DNA of 64,000 nt from NCBI GenBank assembly GCA_963824905.1, contig CAWGRH010000011.1, forward strand, positions 372,001 through 436,000, in the 5' to 3' direction. Origin of the DNA: JAJPKK01 sp963824905 (GTDB taxonomy: Bacteria > Pseudomonadota > Alphaproteobacteria > Rhizobiales > Xanthobacteraceae). The notes under the pieces are model-generated. The model did not search any database. It saw only the letters and a list, made by a program, of their open reading frames with translations, and was not told the origin of the DNA. Shown piece by piece: positions 17,933-26,889 of the stretch. Both the position numbers and the translations under genes were made by a program. The first letter of the stretch is position 1; the number at the start of each line of letters is the position of its first letter.

Positions 17933-18886
17933 TCAAGCGGTGGCGCCTGCGAGAGCGCAGAGCCGGTCGATGTCGGCGAGCTCGTCCTTGGTGAGTCTCC
18001 AGCGCGCGGCCGATGCGTTCTGCTCCAACTGCTCGGGTTTGGTGGCACCCGCGATGACGCTGCCAACCACCGGTTTCGCCAGCAGCCACGAGATGGCGAG
18101 TTCGAGGAGCGAGCGCCCGCGCTCCCGGCAATAGCGATCGAGCGCATCGATCAGCTGCCAATTGGCAGCCGCCAGTACGGCCGATTCATGCGGCCGTGGC
18201 GTAGCGAGGCGCGTTCCCGGCGGAATGTCCTCGCGCCGGTATTTGCCGGTCAGCAGCCCGCTGGCGAGCGGAAAATAGGGCAGCAGGCTCACCCCGCAGG
18301 CGACCATCGCCGGGATCGCATCCTGCTCCACGGCGCGTCGAAGGAGGCTGTATTCGTTCTGGCCCGAGACGAACGCATGCAGTTTGCCGCGGCGCGCCGT
18401 CTCATCGGCTTCTACGAGCTGCGGACCGGAGAAATTGGAGCTTCCGATGTGGCGAACCTTCCCCTGTTGGACAAGGTCGTCGAGCGCACGCAGCGTCTCC
18501 TCGATCGGCGTCGCCGAATCGGGACGATGCAGCTGATAGAGGTCGATCCAATCCGTCTGCAGGCGGCGCAGGCTCGCTTCCACCGCCGTCATGATGTAGC
18601 GGCGCGACGCGCCCTTGAGGGTGCCCTCGTCATCCATCGGCATCCCGAACTTGGTGGCGAGGACGATCTCCTTTCGCCGGGACCCGAGAATTTGGCCGAG
18701 CAGCGTCTCCGATCCGCCGCGCCGGCCGTAGGTGTCGGCCGTGTCGAACAGCGTGATGCCGAGGTCGAGCGCTTTGTCGACGACGGCGCGGGTCTGTTCC
18801 AAATCGCAGCGGATGCCGAAATTATTGCACCCGAGCCCGACCGCCGAAACGCGAAGCCCGGATGTCCCGAGGATGCGATAGTCCAT
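17933..18886 (-). CDS. Aldo/keto reductase
   Basis: A 317-residue NADPH-dependent oxidoreductase of the aldo/keto reductase superfamily, a cytoplasmic TIM barrel. The catalytic tetrad is readable: Asp48 and Tyr53 in FDTADTYG, Lys79 in LATKFG and His120 in LYQLHRPD. The C-terminal half has LPYFPLASGLLTGKY and the cofactor-site GATKPEQLEQNA, as in YajO/Tas-like members. It converges with the Bug gene at 17911 and is divergent from the TIM-barrel isomerase at 19032. The natural carbonyl substrate is not predictable. Confidence 0.93.
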   Translation of the reverse strand: MDYRILGTSGLRVSAVGLGCNNFGIRCDLEQTRAVVDKALDLGITLFDTADTYGRRGGSETLLGQILGSRRKEIVLATKFGMPMDDEGTLKGASRRYIMTAVEASLRRLQTDWIDLYQLHRPDSATPIEETLRALDDLVQQGKVRHIGSSNFSGPQLVEADETARRGKLHAFVSGQNEYSLLRRAVEQDAIPAMVACGVSLLPYFPLASGLLTGKYRREDIPPGTRLATPRPHESAVLAAANWQLIDALDRYCRERGRSLLELAISWLLAKPVVGSVIAGATKPEQLEQNASAARWRLTKDELADIDRLCALAGATA

Positions 18887-19031
18887 GCTGCAACGCTTTG
18901 CCCGGCTGGATCTTGCGCCAGAGTGGTCACCCGCGTCGCCACTCTATAGGATCGAGAGAAACGATGCGAGGATCGGGGGGCGCCATCGAACCTCGGAGTA
19001 CCCGACGCTCCAGCCGCTTCGAGGCCGACGA

Positions 19032-19853
19032 TTGCACCCGCTTTTCCTCGCTCCGACGACACTGATGGACGCCTCTCCGCTCGACCTCATCGAAGCCGCG
19101 CGCGACGCCGGCTGTGACGGCCTCGGCCTTCGCCTCCATCCATCGCCGAAACTTCCCTACCATCCGGTGGTCGGCGACGCGCCGCTGATCCGGCAAATGA
19201 AGCATGCGCTTGCGGACGCAAAGCTTGAGGTACTCGACATCTACACGTTCTATCTCGAGCCGGCGACGAGCCTCGACGACTTCATGCCGGCGCTCGCGCT
19301 CGGCGCAGAGTTCGGCGCTCGCTATGCGCTGGTACAGGGCGCCGATCCAAATTGGTCACGCCTTCTCGACAATTTTGGAGGATTCTGCGAGCGCGCGCGA
19401 CGGTTCGGCCTCACAGCGAGCCTCGAATTCGTGCCGCAACGCGATCTCGCGACGCTCGCGCAGGCGCTCCAGCTGATCGCCGAAAGCGGCGAGCCGAACG
19501 CCGCGATCTGCGTCGATCCCCTGCACCTCGCGCGCGGCGGCGGAACCCCGGCCGACCTGCGCCATCTCGATCTTCGTCTCCTGCCCTACATTCAATTTTC
19601 CGACGGCGTGTTGGCCGCAGGCGAACCCGATCTCGAGCTCGCAAAACGCATCGGCCTCGGCGAGCGCCGCTTGCCCGGAGGCGGAACGCTCCCGCTCACC
19701 GATCTGCTGGATGTAGTGCCCGACAATGTGCCGCTCAGTGTCGAGGTCCCGCGGCCGGCGCGCGCAACGATGACGGATGCCGCTTGGACGCGTACGGTCA
19801 TCGAGGAGACGCGCCAATTTGTTCGGGCGCGCCGTGGCATCGAGGCAGAGTAA
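19032..19853 (+). CDS. Sugar phosphate isomerase/epimerase-like TIM-barrel protein
   Basis: A 273-residue protein of the xylose-isomerase-like TIM barrel family (AP endonuclease 2/IolE/Hyi type). Landmarks: LAPTTLMDASPLDLIEAARD at the start, a first-strand GLRLH, LEVLDIYTFYL, SLEFVPQ, CVDPLHLARGG and SVEVPRP near the end, which carry the Glu, Asp, His and Glu positions of the metal site. A TTG at 19032 gives a start that fits the family; an ATG at 18885 would add about 50 unrelated residues. Substrate unknown; sugar, inositol or hydroxypyruvate isomerisation would all fit. It shares a control region with the aldo/keto reductase. Confidence 0.82.
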   Translation: MHPLFLAPTTLMDASPLDLIEAARDAGCDGLGLRLHPSPKLPYHPVVGDAPLIRQMKHALADAKLEVLDIYTFYLEPATSLDDFMPALALGAEFGARYALVQGADPNWSRLLDNFGGFCERARRFGLTASLEFVPQRDLATLAQALQLIAESGEPNAAICVDPLHLARGGGTPADLRHLDLRLLPYIQFSDGVLAAGEPDLELAKRIGLGERRLPGGGTLPLTDLLDVVPDNVPLSVEVPRPARATMTDAAWTRTVIEETRQFVRARRGIEAE

Positions 19854-19973
19854 ACGAGTTGCACGGCTTCGAGCCGGAGCCGCGTTGAACCGATCTCCGT
19901 CCGGCATTGCCAACTCGATGTAACGCCCAGAAGTCCGATATGCTGTCGGGAAGAAGACGCCCGGGAGGACCGA

Positions 19974-22880
19974 TTGACATACGCACGCTTCGTCCACGCC
20001 GCGCTGCTGGCCGCCCTGCCCTGCGCCGCATCGGCGCAGAACGCGGCACCGGTGTCACCCGAAGTGCTGCGCGTCACCCGTTACGCCGACGACGGCAACG
20101 AAGGCTCGCTGCGCTTTGCAATCGAGACGAGCAATCGCGCGCCGGGACGTTATCGCATCGAGATCGAAGCGATCGGCAACCCGCCGTATGTGATCAAGCC
20201 CAATGCGCCGCTGCCGCCCATCAAGGGCCCGGCACATATCGAAGGCGCGGCGTGGAAACGAACCGGCGAGTTCGTCGTTCTCGACGGCACGGGCTACATC
20301 GAGGACAAGGGGCCGCAGACTTGTCCGGGCGCGACGCCGGGGCAGTTCGGCGCCAATGTGCGCACCCTCACCTATCCGGGGCTTGCGTTGGTGGATACCA
20401 GCGGCGTCGACGTGTCCGGGCTCGACATCCGCAATTTCTGCATCGGCATCCTCATCCATCGTTCGAGCGGCAACGTCGTTCACGACAACCGCATCGTCGC
20501 CAATCGCGGCGGCGCCGGCGTGCTCATCACCGGCGACGACGGCAACGGCGGCTCGACCGCCACCACGACCATGCACAACAAGGTGCTGCGCAACGAGCTT
20601 GTCGACAATGGCGACGGCGCGGAGCTCACCCGCGGCGCCGCCTTCAACCTCATCGCCGACAACGTCTTCCGCTCGACGCCCGCCAACGCGGAGCCTTCGC
20701 AAGGCATCGAGATCCTGGAAGGCAACGACAACGTGCTCACCGGCAACCGTTTCGAAGGCTATTCCGACGGCGTGCAGCTCAATCGCGGCGATCGTAACTA
20801 TCTCGGCCACAACGTGTTCACCGACAACACGCTCGGCCTCTCGCTTACCGGTCACGACAACATCATCGACGGCAACACCTTGTTCCGAAACAAGGTCGGA
20901 ATCGCGGTGCGGCCGACGGCGACCGGCACGATGGTGCGACTGTCGCGCAATTCTATCTATGACAACGGCCGCGATATCATGCGCTGCTTTACCGGCGGCA
21001 GCTGCGATCCCGATCTGCGCCGCGGCGGCATCGTGCTCGGCACGCCCGGTCCCGAGCACGCCCGCTATGTCGGCCCGCGCGGCATCGGCGTCGTCGTCAA
21101 GCCGGAAAGCCTCGCCAGGATTTGCCCGGACGGGGCGCCCGGCTGCCAGCCGCCGCCGAACGGCGGCATCGCGCCGCCGAGCATCGAGCGCGTGCAACGG
21201 CGCGGCAGCGCCGTCGTCGTCGAGGGACACGTGGAGGGCGCGCCGAACGCGCGCTTCACCATCGAGGTGTTCGCCAACCGCCAGGCCGGCGGTTCGGAGG
21301 GCGAGATTTTCCTCGCCGATACCCCGGTTTCCTCCGATGCGAGCGGCCACGGGTCCTTCTCGCTCACGGTCCCGGTGACGCTGCACTCCGCCGTCCCGAC
21401 ATCGTTCACCGCGACAGCGACGTCGCGCGAAGGTGGCACCTCGGAGTTCAGCAAGCCCGTGAGCGTTGATCGAGTGATGATCACGGCGCGGCAAAGGTGG
21501 TTCGCGGCGGTGCGGTGCGGCGCGATCGCGCTGGCGCTGATGGCTGCCGAGGTGGCGTTCGCCAAATCCTACATCCTGGTGGCGGGGCGGCGCGATCCGC
21601 GCATTTATGCGATCGACTTCGAGGCGGCGCTGCGGCCCGAAAACAACAACACACCGAATGCGATCGTCAGCCGCTCCCTGGTCGGTCCGCGACGGCTCGA
21701 TGGTGCCCTCCTCGGCGATCCCGCCAACATCGTCCTCTCCGCCGATCAGCGCACCGCCTACGTGATGAACCATCACGGCCTGATCGTGAATGCCGAGTTC
21801 CTGCAGCACGGCGGACGCGCCAGTATTTCGATCATGACCGTCGGCAAAATGCTCGCCCGCGAATTCGATGACACCGACAGAGCGGTGGAGAAGATCGTCG
21901 ATGCCGGCTGGTTCGGCGGCGTTGGCCTCATTGCGCTCGGCGATCGGCTCATCGCCAGCAGCTCCGAGGGCTGGCTCGCGGTCGACGGCTCGAACCGCAT
22001 CAGCATCATCGACATCGCGAGCGGAGGCCTCGTCGGCCAAATCGAGATGGCACTCACCGGCCCTGGCACCCGCCAGCTCAATCCGGATTGCGCGGCCTAT
22101 CCGGTGCCGTTCAAATCGCCGACACCGCCGGCGACGACCTATGCGTTCCAGGGGCCGTCGCGCAACTTCGGCTGCTGGCCGAACCCGCAGTTCATCGCCA
22201 TCGGCCGCGGCAGCGACGGCAAGCGCTACCTCGTATCCGGCAATGGTGGCACTCATGACGTTTCCATCATGGACCTCGACAAGGCGCTCGCCGGCGCCCC
22301 CGTCGTCGAGGTCGCGCCACGCGTCCCTATCCAGGCCGGACCATTCGGCATCGCGGCAAGCCCCGACGGCAAGCTCGTTGCGGTGACGTCGCGGCAGAAC
22401 AACATTGCGGGCATCGACGGCAACACCATCTCGCTCATCGATGTCGACCGCGCACGCCAGGGCCTGCCGGGTGCCGAGGCCGCGCGGGTCACGGTCGGGG
22501 CCGACCGGCCGGACCAGCCGTCGCGGCCGTTCTCGGTCGCCTGGACCCCCGAGGGCGACGTGGTGGTCGCGAACTTTCGCACCAACACTCTGTCCGTGGT
22601 CGATGTGCGAGCGGCAATGGCAAGGCAAGCCGGTGGCGAGGTCGCGCGGATCGGCCTCGATCGTCCGGACGGCGCGCCGGCGCGGCCGAAGATCGTAGCG
22701 GTGACGCGGGACGGCAGGTACGCGGTCGTGACCGGGGGAGATGACACGCTCGCATCATCCACCACGAACGCGACCGGCATGCTCTATGTCATCGACCTGC
22801 GCATCCGCCGCGTCGCGGCGCAGGTGACCGGCGTCGGGATCGATCCTTACGGGGTTACGGTGGTCGAGGACGCCGAGTAG
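19974..22880 (+). CDS. Parallel beta-helix protein joined to a propeller-like protein (possible fusion of two genes)
   Basis: A 968-codon ORF starting at a TTG after GGGAGGA. Residues 1-22 are a signal peptide. Residues about 30-340 are a right-handed beta-helix of the NosD/pectate-lyase kind (repeats such as NVVHDNRIVANR and DNIIDGNTLFRNKVG), followed by an Ig-like domain ending FTATATSREGGTSEFSK. At residue 502 a second signal peptide begins (RCGAIALALMAAEVAFA), leading into a YVTN/lactonase-like beta-propeller to the end. A signal peptide in the middle of a protein is not functional, so these are probably two secreted proteins. A one-base change just before 21475 would stop the first at TGA and overlap the second start (ATG 21477). 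Confidence 0.75.
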   Translation: MTYARFVHAALLAALPCAASAQNAAPVSPEVLRVTRYADDGNEGSLRFAIETSNRAPGRYRIEIEAIGNPPYVIKPNAPLPPIKGPAHIEGAAWKRTGEFVVLDGTGYIEDKGPQTCPGATPGQFGANVRTLTYPGLALVDTSGVDVSGLDIRNFCIGILIHRSSGNVVHDNRIVANRGGAGVLITGDDGNGGSTATTTMHNKVLRNELVDNGDGAELTRGAAFNLIADNVFRSTPANAEPSQGIEILEGNDNVLTGNRFEGYSDGVQLNRGDRNYLGHNVFTDNTLGLSLTGHDNIIDGNTLFRNKVGIAVRPTATGTMVRLSRNSIYDNGRDIMRCFTGGSCDPDLRRGGIVLGTPGPEHARYVGPRGIGVVVKPESLARICPDGAPGCQPPPNGGIAPPSIERVQRRGSAVVVEGHVEGAPNARFTIEVFANRQAGGSEGEIFLADTPVSSDASGHGSFSLTVPVTLHSAVPTSFTATATSREGGTSEFSKPVSVDRVMITARQRWFAAVRCGAIALALMAAEVAFAKSYILVAGRRDPRIYAIDFEAALRPENNNTPNAIVSRSLVGPRRLDGALLGDPANIVLSADQRTAYVMNHHGLIVNAEFLQHGGRASISIMTVGKMLAREFDDTDRAVEKIVDAGWFGGVGLIALGDRLIASSSEGWLAVDGSNRISIIDIASGGLVGQIEMALTGPGTRQLNPDCAAYPVPFKSPTPPATTYAFQGPSRNFGCWPNPQFIAIGRGSDGKRYLVSGNGGTHDVSIMDLDKALAGAPVVEVAPRVPIQAGPFGIAASPDGKLVAVTSRQNNIAGIDGNTISLIDVDRARQGLPGAEAARVTVGADRPDQPSRPFSVAWTPEGDVVVANFRTNTLSVVDVRAAMARQAGGEVARIGLDRPDGAPARPKIVAVTRDGRYAVVTGGDDTLASSTTNATGMLYVIDLRIRRVAAQVTGVGIDPYGVTVVEDAE

Positions 22881-22968
22881 CAATCCCCGTTTTGCCATAC
22901 GAAAGCCACCTGCTTCGGATAGCGAGATAGGAACAGATTCCACCTTCGGGGATTCGGGGGGTATCGCA

Positions 22969-24051
22969 ATGATCCGCGCCACGGTGGCGAGCGCGCTCGT
23001 GCTGACGACAGCCTTTGCGGCGGCATTGACACCGGTCCAATGCCAGACGGCCGCTCCGGCCACTCCCGCCGCCCCTCCTCCATTGCCGGCCAAGGCGACG
23101 AAAGAGCTGCCGCGCGACCTGCTTGCGTTGATCAATAAAAAGAAGATGCCGAAATTTTCGCCGGTCCTCATGCGGATATTCAAGGAAGAAGCCGAGCTCG
23201 AGGTCTGGAAGCAGGACGCCACCGGCCGCTTCCAGCTCCTCAAGACCTATCCGATCTGCCGGTGGTCGGGCGATATCGGGCCGAAGGAGCGTGAGGGCGA
23301 CCGCCAGACGCCGGAGGGCTTCTACACGATCACGCCCGAGCTGATGAATCCGAACTCGAATTACTATCTCGCCATCAACACCGGCTTCCCGAACGCCTTC
23401 GACAAAGCAAACGGCCGCGACGGCAGCTTTCTCATGATCCACGGCGACTGCTCATCGAGCGGCTGCTACGCCATGACCGACCAACAGGTCGGCGAAATCT
23501 ACTCGCTGGCCCGCGATGCGTTCACCGGCGGCCGCACGTCGTTCCAGATCCAGGCCTATCCGTTCCACATGACGCCGGCGAACCTGGCGCGGCACCGAAC
23601 CAGTCCGCACATGGCCTTCTGGAAGATGATCAAGGTCGGATACGATCATTTCGAGACGACGCACCTCGAACCCAAAGTGGATGTGTGCAACCGCCGCTAT
23701 GTGTTCGATGCGCACACTCCGCCCAATTCGCCGACTGCTGCGGTGTTCAATCCGGCCGCGCCATGCCCCGCCTTCGTCGTCAGTCCGAAGATCGCCAAGG
23801 CGGCGGCGGAGAAAGAACGCGCCGACGAGGCCGAATACGCGCGGCTCATCGAGGAGGACATGCCGGTCGCGCCCGTCTACACCGGGCTCGATGGCGGGAT
23901 GAACGAGGCTTTCCACGCACGGTATCCGGAGAAGGTCATATCGTTCGCGCGAGCGTTTCCCGCCGCATCTCAGTTGCCGCAACTGCCGCCCGCCCTTTTC
24001 GTCGACAACGACGGCTCGTTGGCGCGCAAGATGTTCGGCGCTTCGTTCTGA
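22969..24051 (+). CDS. Periplasmic L,D-transpeptidase (YkuD/YafK-like)
   Basis: A 360-residue exported protein with a signal peptide (VASALVLTTAFAAALTP) and a YkuD-type catalytic domain of the YafK subgroup. The active site is HGDCSSSGCYAM with His158 and nucleophile Cys166. WSGDIGPKEREGDRQTPEG is the family stretch before it. Such enzymes make or cut peptidoglycan cross-links or attach proteins to the wall; YafK-like members can detach lipoprotein. The C-terminal third (about 240-360) is Ala/Glu-rich and outside the domain. It follows the propeller gene by 88 bases on the same strand but appears to have its own leader. Confidence 0.92.
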   Translation: MIRATVASALVLTTAFAAALTPVQCQTAAPATPAAPPPLPAKATKELPRDLLALINKKKMPKFSPVLMRIFKEEAELEVWKQDATGRFQLLKTYPICRWSGDIGPKEREGDRQTPEGFYTITPELMNPNSNYYLAINTGFPNAFDKANGRDGSFLMIHGDCSSSGCYAMTDQQVGEIYSLARDAFTGGRTSFQIQAYPFHMTPANLARHRTSPHMAFWKMIKVGYDHFETTHLEPKVDVCNRRYVFDAHTPPNSPTAAVFNPAAPCPAFVVSPKIAKAAAEKERADEAEYARLIEEDMPVAPVYTGLDGGMNEAFHARYPEKVISFARAFPAASQLPQLPPALFVDNDGSLARKMFGASF

Positions 24052-24151
24052 GCGAAGCCCGCTTCTGCGCCGCGACTGAGAAATATCGGGCACAAACACG
24101 CGTGTCGCGAGCTCTCGCTCACGGGCGCGGATCGCCGGACAGGGGCTACTC

Positions 24152-25678
24152 ATGACAGGAGAGACCGCGGCCGCGCGCCACCTCATTCGTGGCGCCCGGA
24201 TCTATGACCACGACGGCGACATCCACCAGCCGGCGATCGCCGACGTCCTGATCCATGGCGCAGTCATCGAACGTATCGCGCCGCATATTGCGCCGGAGCC
24301 CGGCGTCGAAGTTCTCGACGCCGCCGGCAAGCTCGTCATTCCGGGGTTCGTGAACGCACACTACCATTCGCATGACGTGATGGCGAAGGGGCTGTTCGAG
24401 GAATTGCCCTTCGACGTCTGGATGATGCACTCGAATCCGAAGGGCTTCGGTCGGCGATCCCACGAGGAGGTGCGCCTGCGCACCCTCATCGGCGCCGCGG
24501 AATCCCTGCGCAACGGCATCACCACGATCCAGGATTTTCTGACCGTCGAGCCGCAGGAGGAAGCGTATGTCGACACCGTGCTGTCGGCCTATGCGGAGGC
24601 CGGCATCCGCGTCGTGTTCGCGATCGCCGCGCGGGATCGCGGTGCCCTCGACATCGCGCCGTTCATTGCGAAGAACCTTCCGGAGCCGATCCAAAGGCGC
24701 CTCGCGGGAGCGGACCGCAGCGCCCGCGACGAGCTCGACTTCGTGGCCGGCCAGATCAAGCGGCTGGGCAAGATCCCGACCGCGATTCAAACATGGGCGC
24801 TCGCCCCCTCCGGTCCCCAGCGATGCTCAGCCGAGCTGCTCGAAGGGATCGCGGCGCTTTCCAGTGAGCACGGCCTGCCGGTCCTGACCCACGTCTATGA
24901 GACCCGCGTGCAGGCTGCCGCGGCGCAGATGGATACGTCCGGCACTCTCATCGACAAGCTCGCGCGCGCGGGGCTGATGAACGACCGGCTCGGCGTCGTG
25001 CATGGCGTCTGGCTTTCCCCAGCCCATATCGCGCAGATCGCGGACGCCGGTGCACGCGTGGTCCACAACCCGATCAGCAATCTCAAGCTCAAGAGCGGCG
25101 TTGCTCCGATCCTCGATCTCTATCGTGCGGGCGTCGATGTCGCGCTCGGCTGCGACAACTGCAGCTGCGCCGAGAGCCAGAACATCTTCACCGCCATGCG
25201 GATGCTCTGCCTGCTGCCGTCGGTGACCGATCCTGATCCAGGCCCGATCAATGCCGGCTATGCACTGCGAGCCGCCACGGTGTCGGGCGCGCGCGCTTTG
25301 GGGCTCGGCGACAAGGTGGGCGCGCTCAAGCCCGGCATGGCGGCAGACCTCGTCATCCTCGATCTCAACGAGCCTGCTTTCCTGCCGTTCAACAGCGCGG
25401 CGCGCCAGATCGTCTATGCCGAATCAGGCCGCGCGGTCGAGACCGTGTTCGTCAACGGGCGTCCGGTGGTCCGCGAAGGCAAGCTCGTTACTCTCGACGA
25501 GACCAAATTGGCCGCCGAGGCGGCGGAGCTCGCGCCGGCCTTCCGCCGTGACGCTGCCGATCTCGCGTCGCGGATCGCCGACCTCACGCCGCCATTGCTC
25601 GATGCCAATCGCGCCGCGTGGAAGGTACCGCTCGGATTGCAGCGCTACGTCGGCCGGCCCAAGGGCGACGGCGGCTGA
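24152..25678 (+). CDS. Amidohydrolase, chlorohydrolase/deaminase (TrzN/SsnA-like) type
   Basis: A 508-residue cytoplasmic amidohydrolase of the AtzA/TrzN/guanine-deaminase branch, which uses one zinc to remove amino or other leaving groups. Ligands: NAHYHSH (His70, His72), THVYETR (His in the deaminase position), VHGVWLS, and LGCDNCSC (Asp). HNPISNLKLKSG and the C-terminal VGALKPGMAADLVILD are also typical. No leader peptide. It is followed by a Bug binding protein at 25784, a pairing that suggests uptake and deamination or dehalogenation of the same small heterocycle; that link is inference. Confidence 0.9.
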   Translation: MTGETAAARHLIRGARIYDHDGDIHQPAIADVLIHGAVIERIAPHIAPEPGVEVLDAAGKLVIPGFVNAHYHSHDVMAKGLFEELPFDVWMMHSNPKGFGRRSHEEVRLRTLIGAAESLRNGITTIQDFLTVEPQEEAYVDTVLSAYAEAGIRVVFAIAARDRGALDIAPFIAKNLPEPIQRRLAGADRSARDELDFVAGQIKRLGKIPTAIQTWALAPSGPQRCSAELLEGIAALSSEHGLPVLTHVYETRVQAAAAQMDTSGTLIDKLARAGLMNDRLGVVHGVWLSPAHIAQIADAGARVVHNPISNLKLKSGVAPILDLYRAGVDVALGCDNCSCAESQNIFTAMRMLCLLPSVTDPDPGPINAGYALRAATVSGARALGLGDKVGALKPGMAADLVILDLNEPAFLPFNSAARQIVYAESGRAVETVFVNGRPVVREGKLVTLDETKLAAEAAELAPAFRRDAADLASRIADLTPPLLDANRAAWKVPLGLQRYVGRPKGDGG

Positions 25679-25783
25679 TCGTCCGCCTGGAATCCGCCTT
25701 GCATCTTGGCGGCTGATTGGCACCATTGTTGCCCTTGTGAACCGGCGCAAGCGTGAACCGGCCCAGCCCGCGAGGAACCGAAC

Positions 25784-26767
25784 ATGCCCAGTCAATGGCT
25801 CAGACGATGTATCGCGATCGCCGCAGTGACGCTCGCGGCTTCGTCAGCGATGGCGCAAAACTGGCCGACCCGGCCGGTGACCATGGTCGTGCCGTTCGCT
25901 GCCGGCAGCGCCTCCGATACGGTCGGGCGCATCCTCGCGGCGCGCCTTTCGGAGGTGCTGGGTCAGCAGGTCTTGGTCGAAAATGTCGGCGGCGCGGGCG
26001 GCATGACCGGGACGGCGCGCGTCGCAAATGCCCCGCCCGACGGCTACCAGTTCGTGCTCGGCAGCGTCGACACCTTCGCGATGAATCAGTCGCTCTACAA
26101 GAAACTGCCGTACCAGGCCGCCACCGACTTCGTTCCGGTCGGCCTCGCCATCGAGCAGCCCATTCTGCTGATTGCACGGAACGATTTGCCGGCGAATACC
26201 GTGCCGCAATTCATCGCCTACGGCAAAGCCAATCCGGGCAAGATGCAGTATGGATCGGCAGGCGTCGGGTCCGGCTCGCACCTGACCTGCGCGCGGATGA
26301 ACGCCGCCATGGGTATCGAAGCGACGCACATCCCGTATCGCGGGTCCGCGCAGGCCATGCAGGACCTGCTGGCGGGACGCATCGATTATTTCTGCGCGCT
26401 CGGGGCGGCGGCGATGGCGCCGCTCGAAGGCAATACGGCAAAAGCCATCGCTATCCTGTCGCGCGAGCGTTCGCCGCTGTTTCCGAACGTTGCGAGCGCC
26501 CACGAGCAGGGCCTGACCAACTTCGACAGTTATTTCTGGAGCGGCTTTTTCCTGCCGAAGGGTACGCCGGCGGATATCACGCGGCGCCTGCTCCAGGCCA
26601 CCGCAGATACGCTCAACACGCCGCTGACGCAGGACCGGCTGAGGAGCGCGGGCGTCACCGTCGTCGCCGCCGACCGCCGCTCGCCGGATTATCTCAAGAA
26701 GTTCCTCGCTGGCGAGATCGCGCTATGGGCCGAGATCATCAAGGCCAGCGGCGTCAGCCTGGATTGA
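25784..26767 (+). CDS. Bug/TctC family substrate-binding protein
   Basis: A 327-residue periplasmic binding protein. Signal peptide CIAIAAVTLAASSAMA, then WPTRPVTMVVPFAAGSASD, ENVGGAGGMTGT, PPDGYQFVLG, HIPYRGSAQAMQDLLAG and a C-terminal IIKASGVSLD, all family landmarks. It comes 105 bases after the amidohydrolase at 24152 and is the last gene of that unit, ending ten bases before the palindromic repeat at 26778. Ligand unknown. No TctA/TctB genes near. Confidence 0.92.
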   Translation: MPSQWLRRCIAIAAVTLAASSAMAQNWPTRPVTMVVPFAAGSASDTVGRILAARLSEVLGQQVLVENVGGAGGMTGTARVANAPPDGYQFVLGSVDTFAMNQSLYKKLPYQAATDFVPVGLAIEQPILLIARNDLPANTVPQFIAYGKANPGKMQYGSAGVGSGSHLTCARMNAAMGIEATHIPYRGSAQAMQDLLAGRIDYFCALGAAAMAPLEGNTAKAIAILSRERSPLFPNVASAHEQGLTNFDSYFWSGFFLPKGTPADITRRLLQATADTLNTPLTQDRLRSAGVTVVAADRRSPDYLKKFLAGEIALWAEIIKASGVSLD

Positions 26768-26777
26768 CGGCTACCTG

Positions 26778-26877
26778 GTAGGATGGGTTGAGCTCTTGCG
26801 AAACCCATCACGCGACGCCGCCACCCGACCGGTTCGGGGAACGATGATGGGTTTCGCAAGAGCTCAACCCATCCTAC
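26778..26877. repeat. Palindromic interspersed repeat, copy 2
   Basis: A 100-base palindrome with the same arms as the copy at 11178: it starts GTAGGATGGGTTGAGCTC and ends with the exact complement. The middle (about 30 bases) is unrelated to copy 1, so the arms are the conserved part. It sits between the convergent genes at 26767 and 26890, just as copy 1 sits between convergent genes, and could end transcription from both sides. Confidence 0.9.
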
Positions 26878-26889
26878 GCGCTGCGACGG

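Noticed and set aside
20055..22628. An 857-codon minus-strand frame opposite the beta-helix/propeller gene
   Set aside because: It is a shadow of a GC-rich coding region; composition is Asp/Arg/Ala-rich with no domain, and the plus-strand protein has clear motifs and signal peptides.
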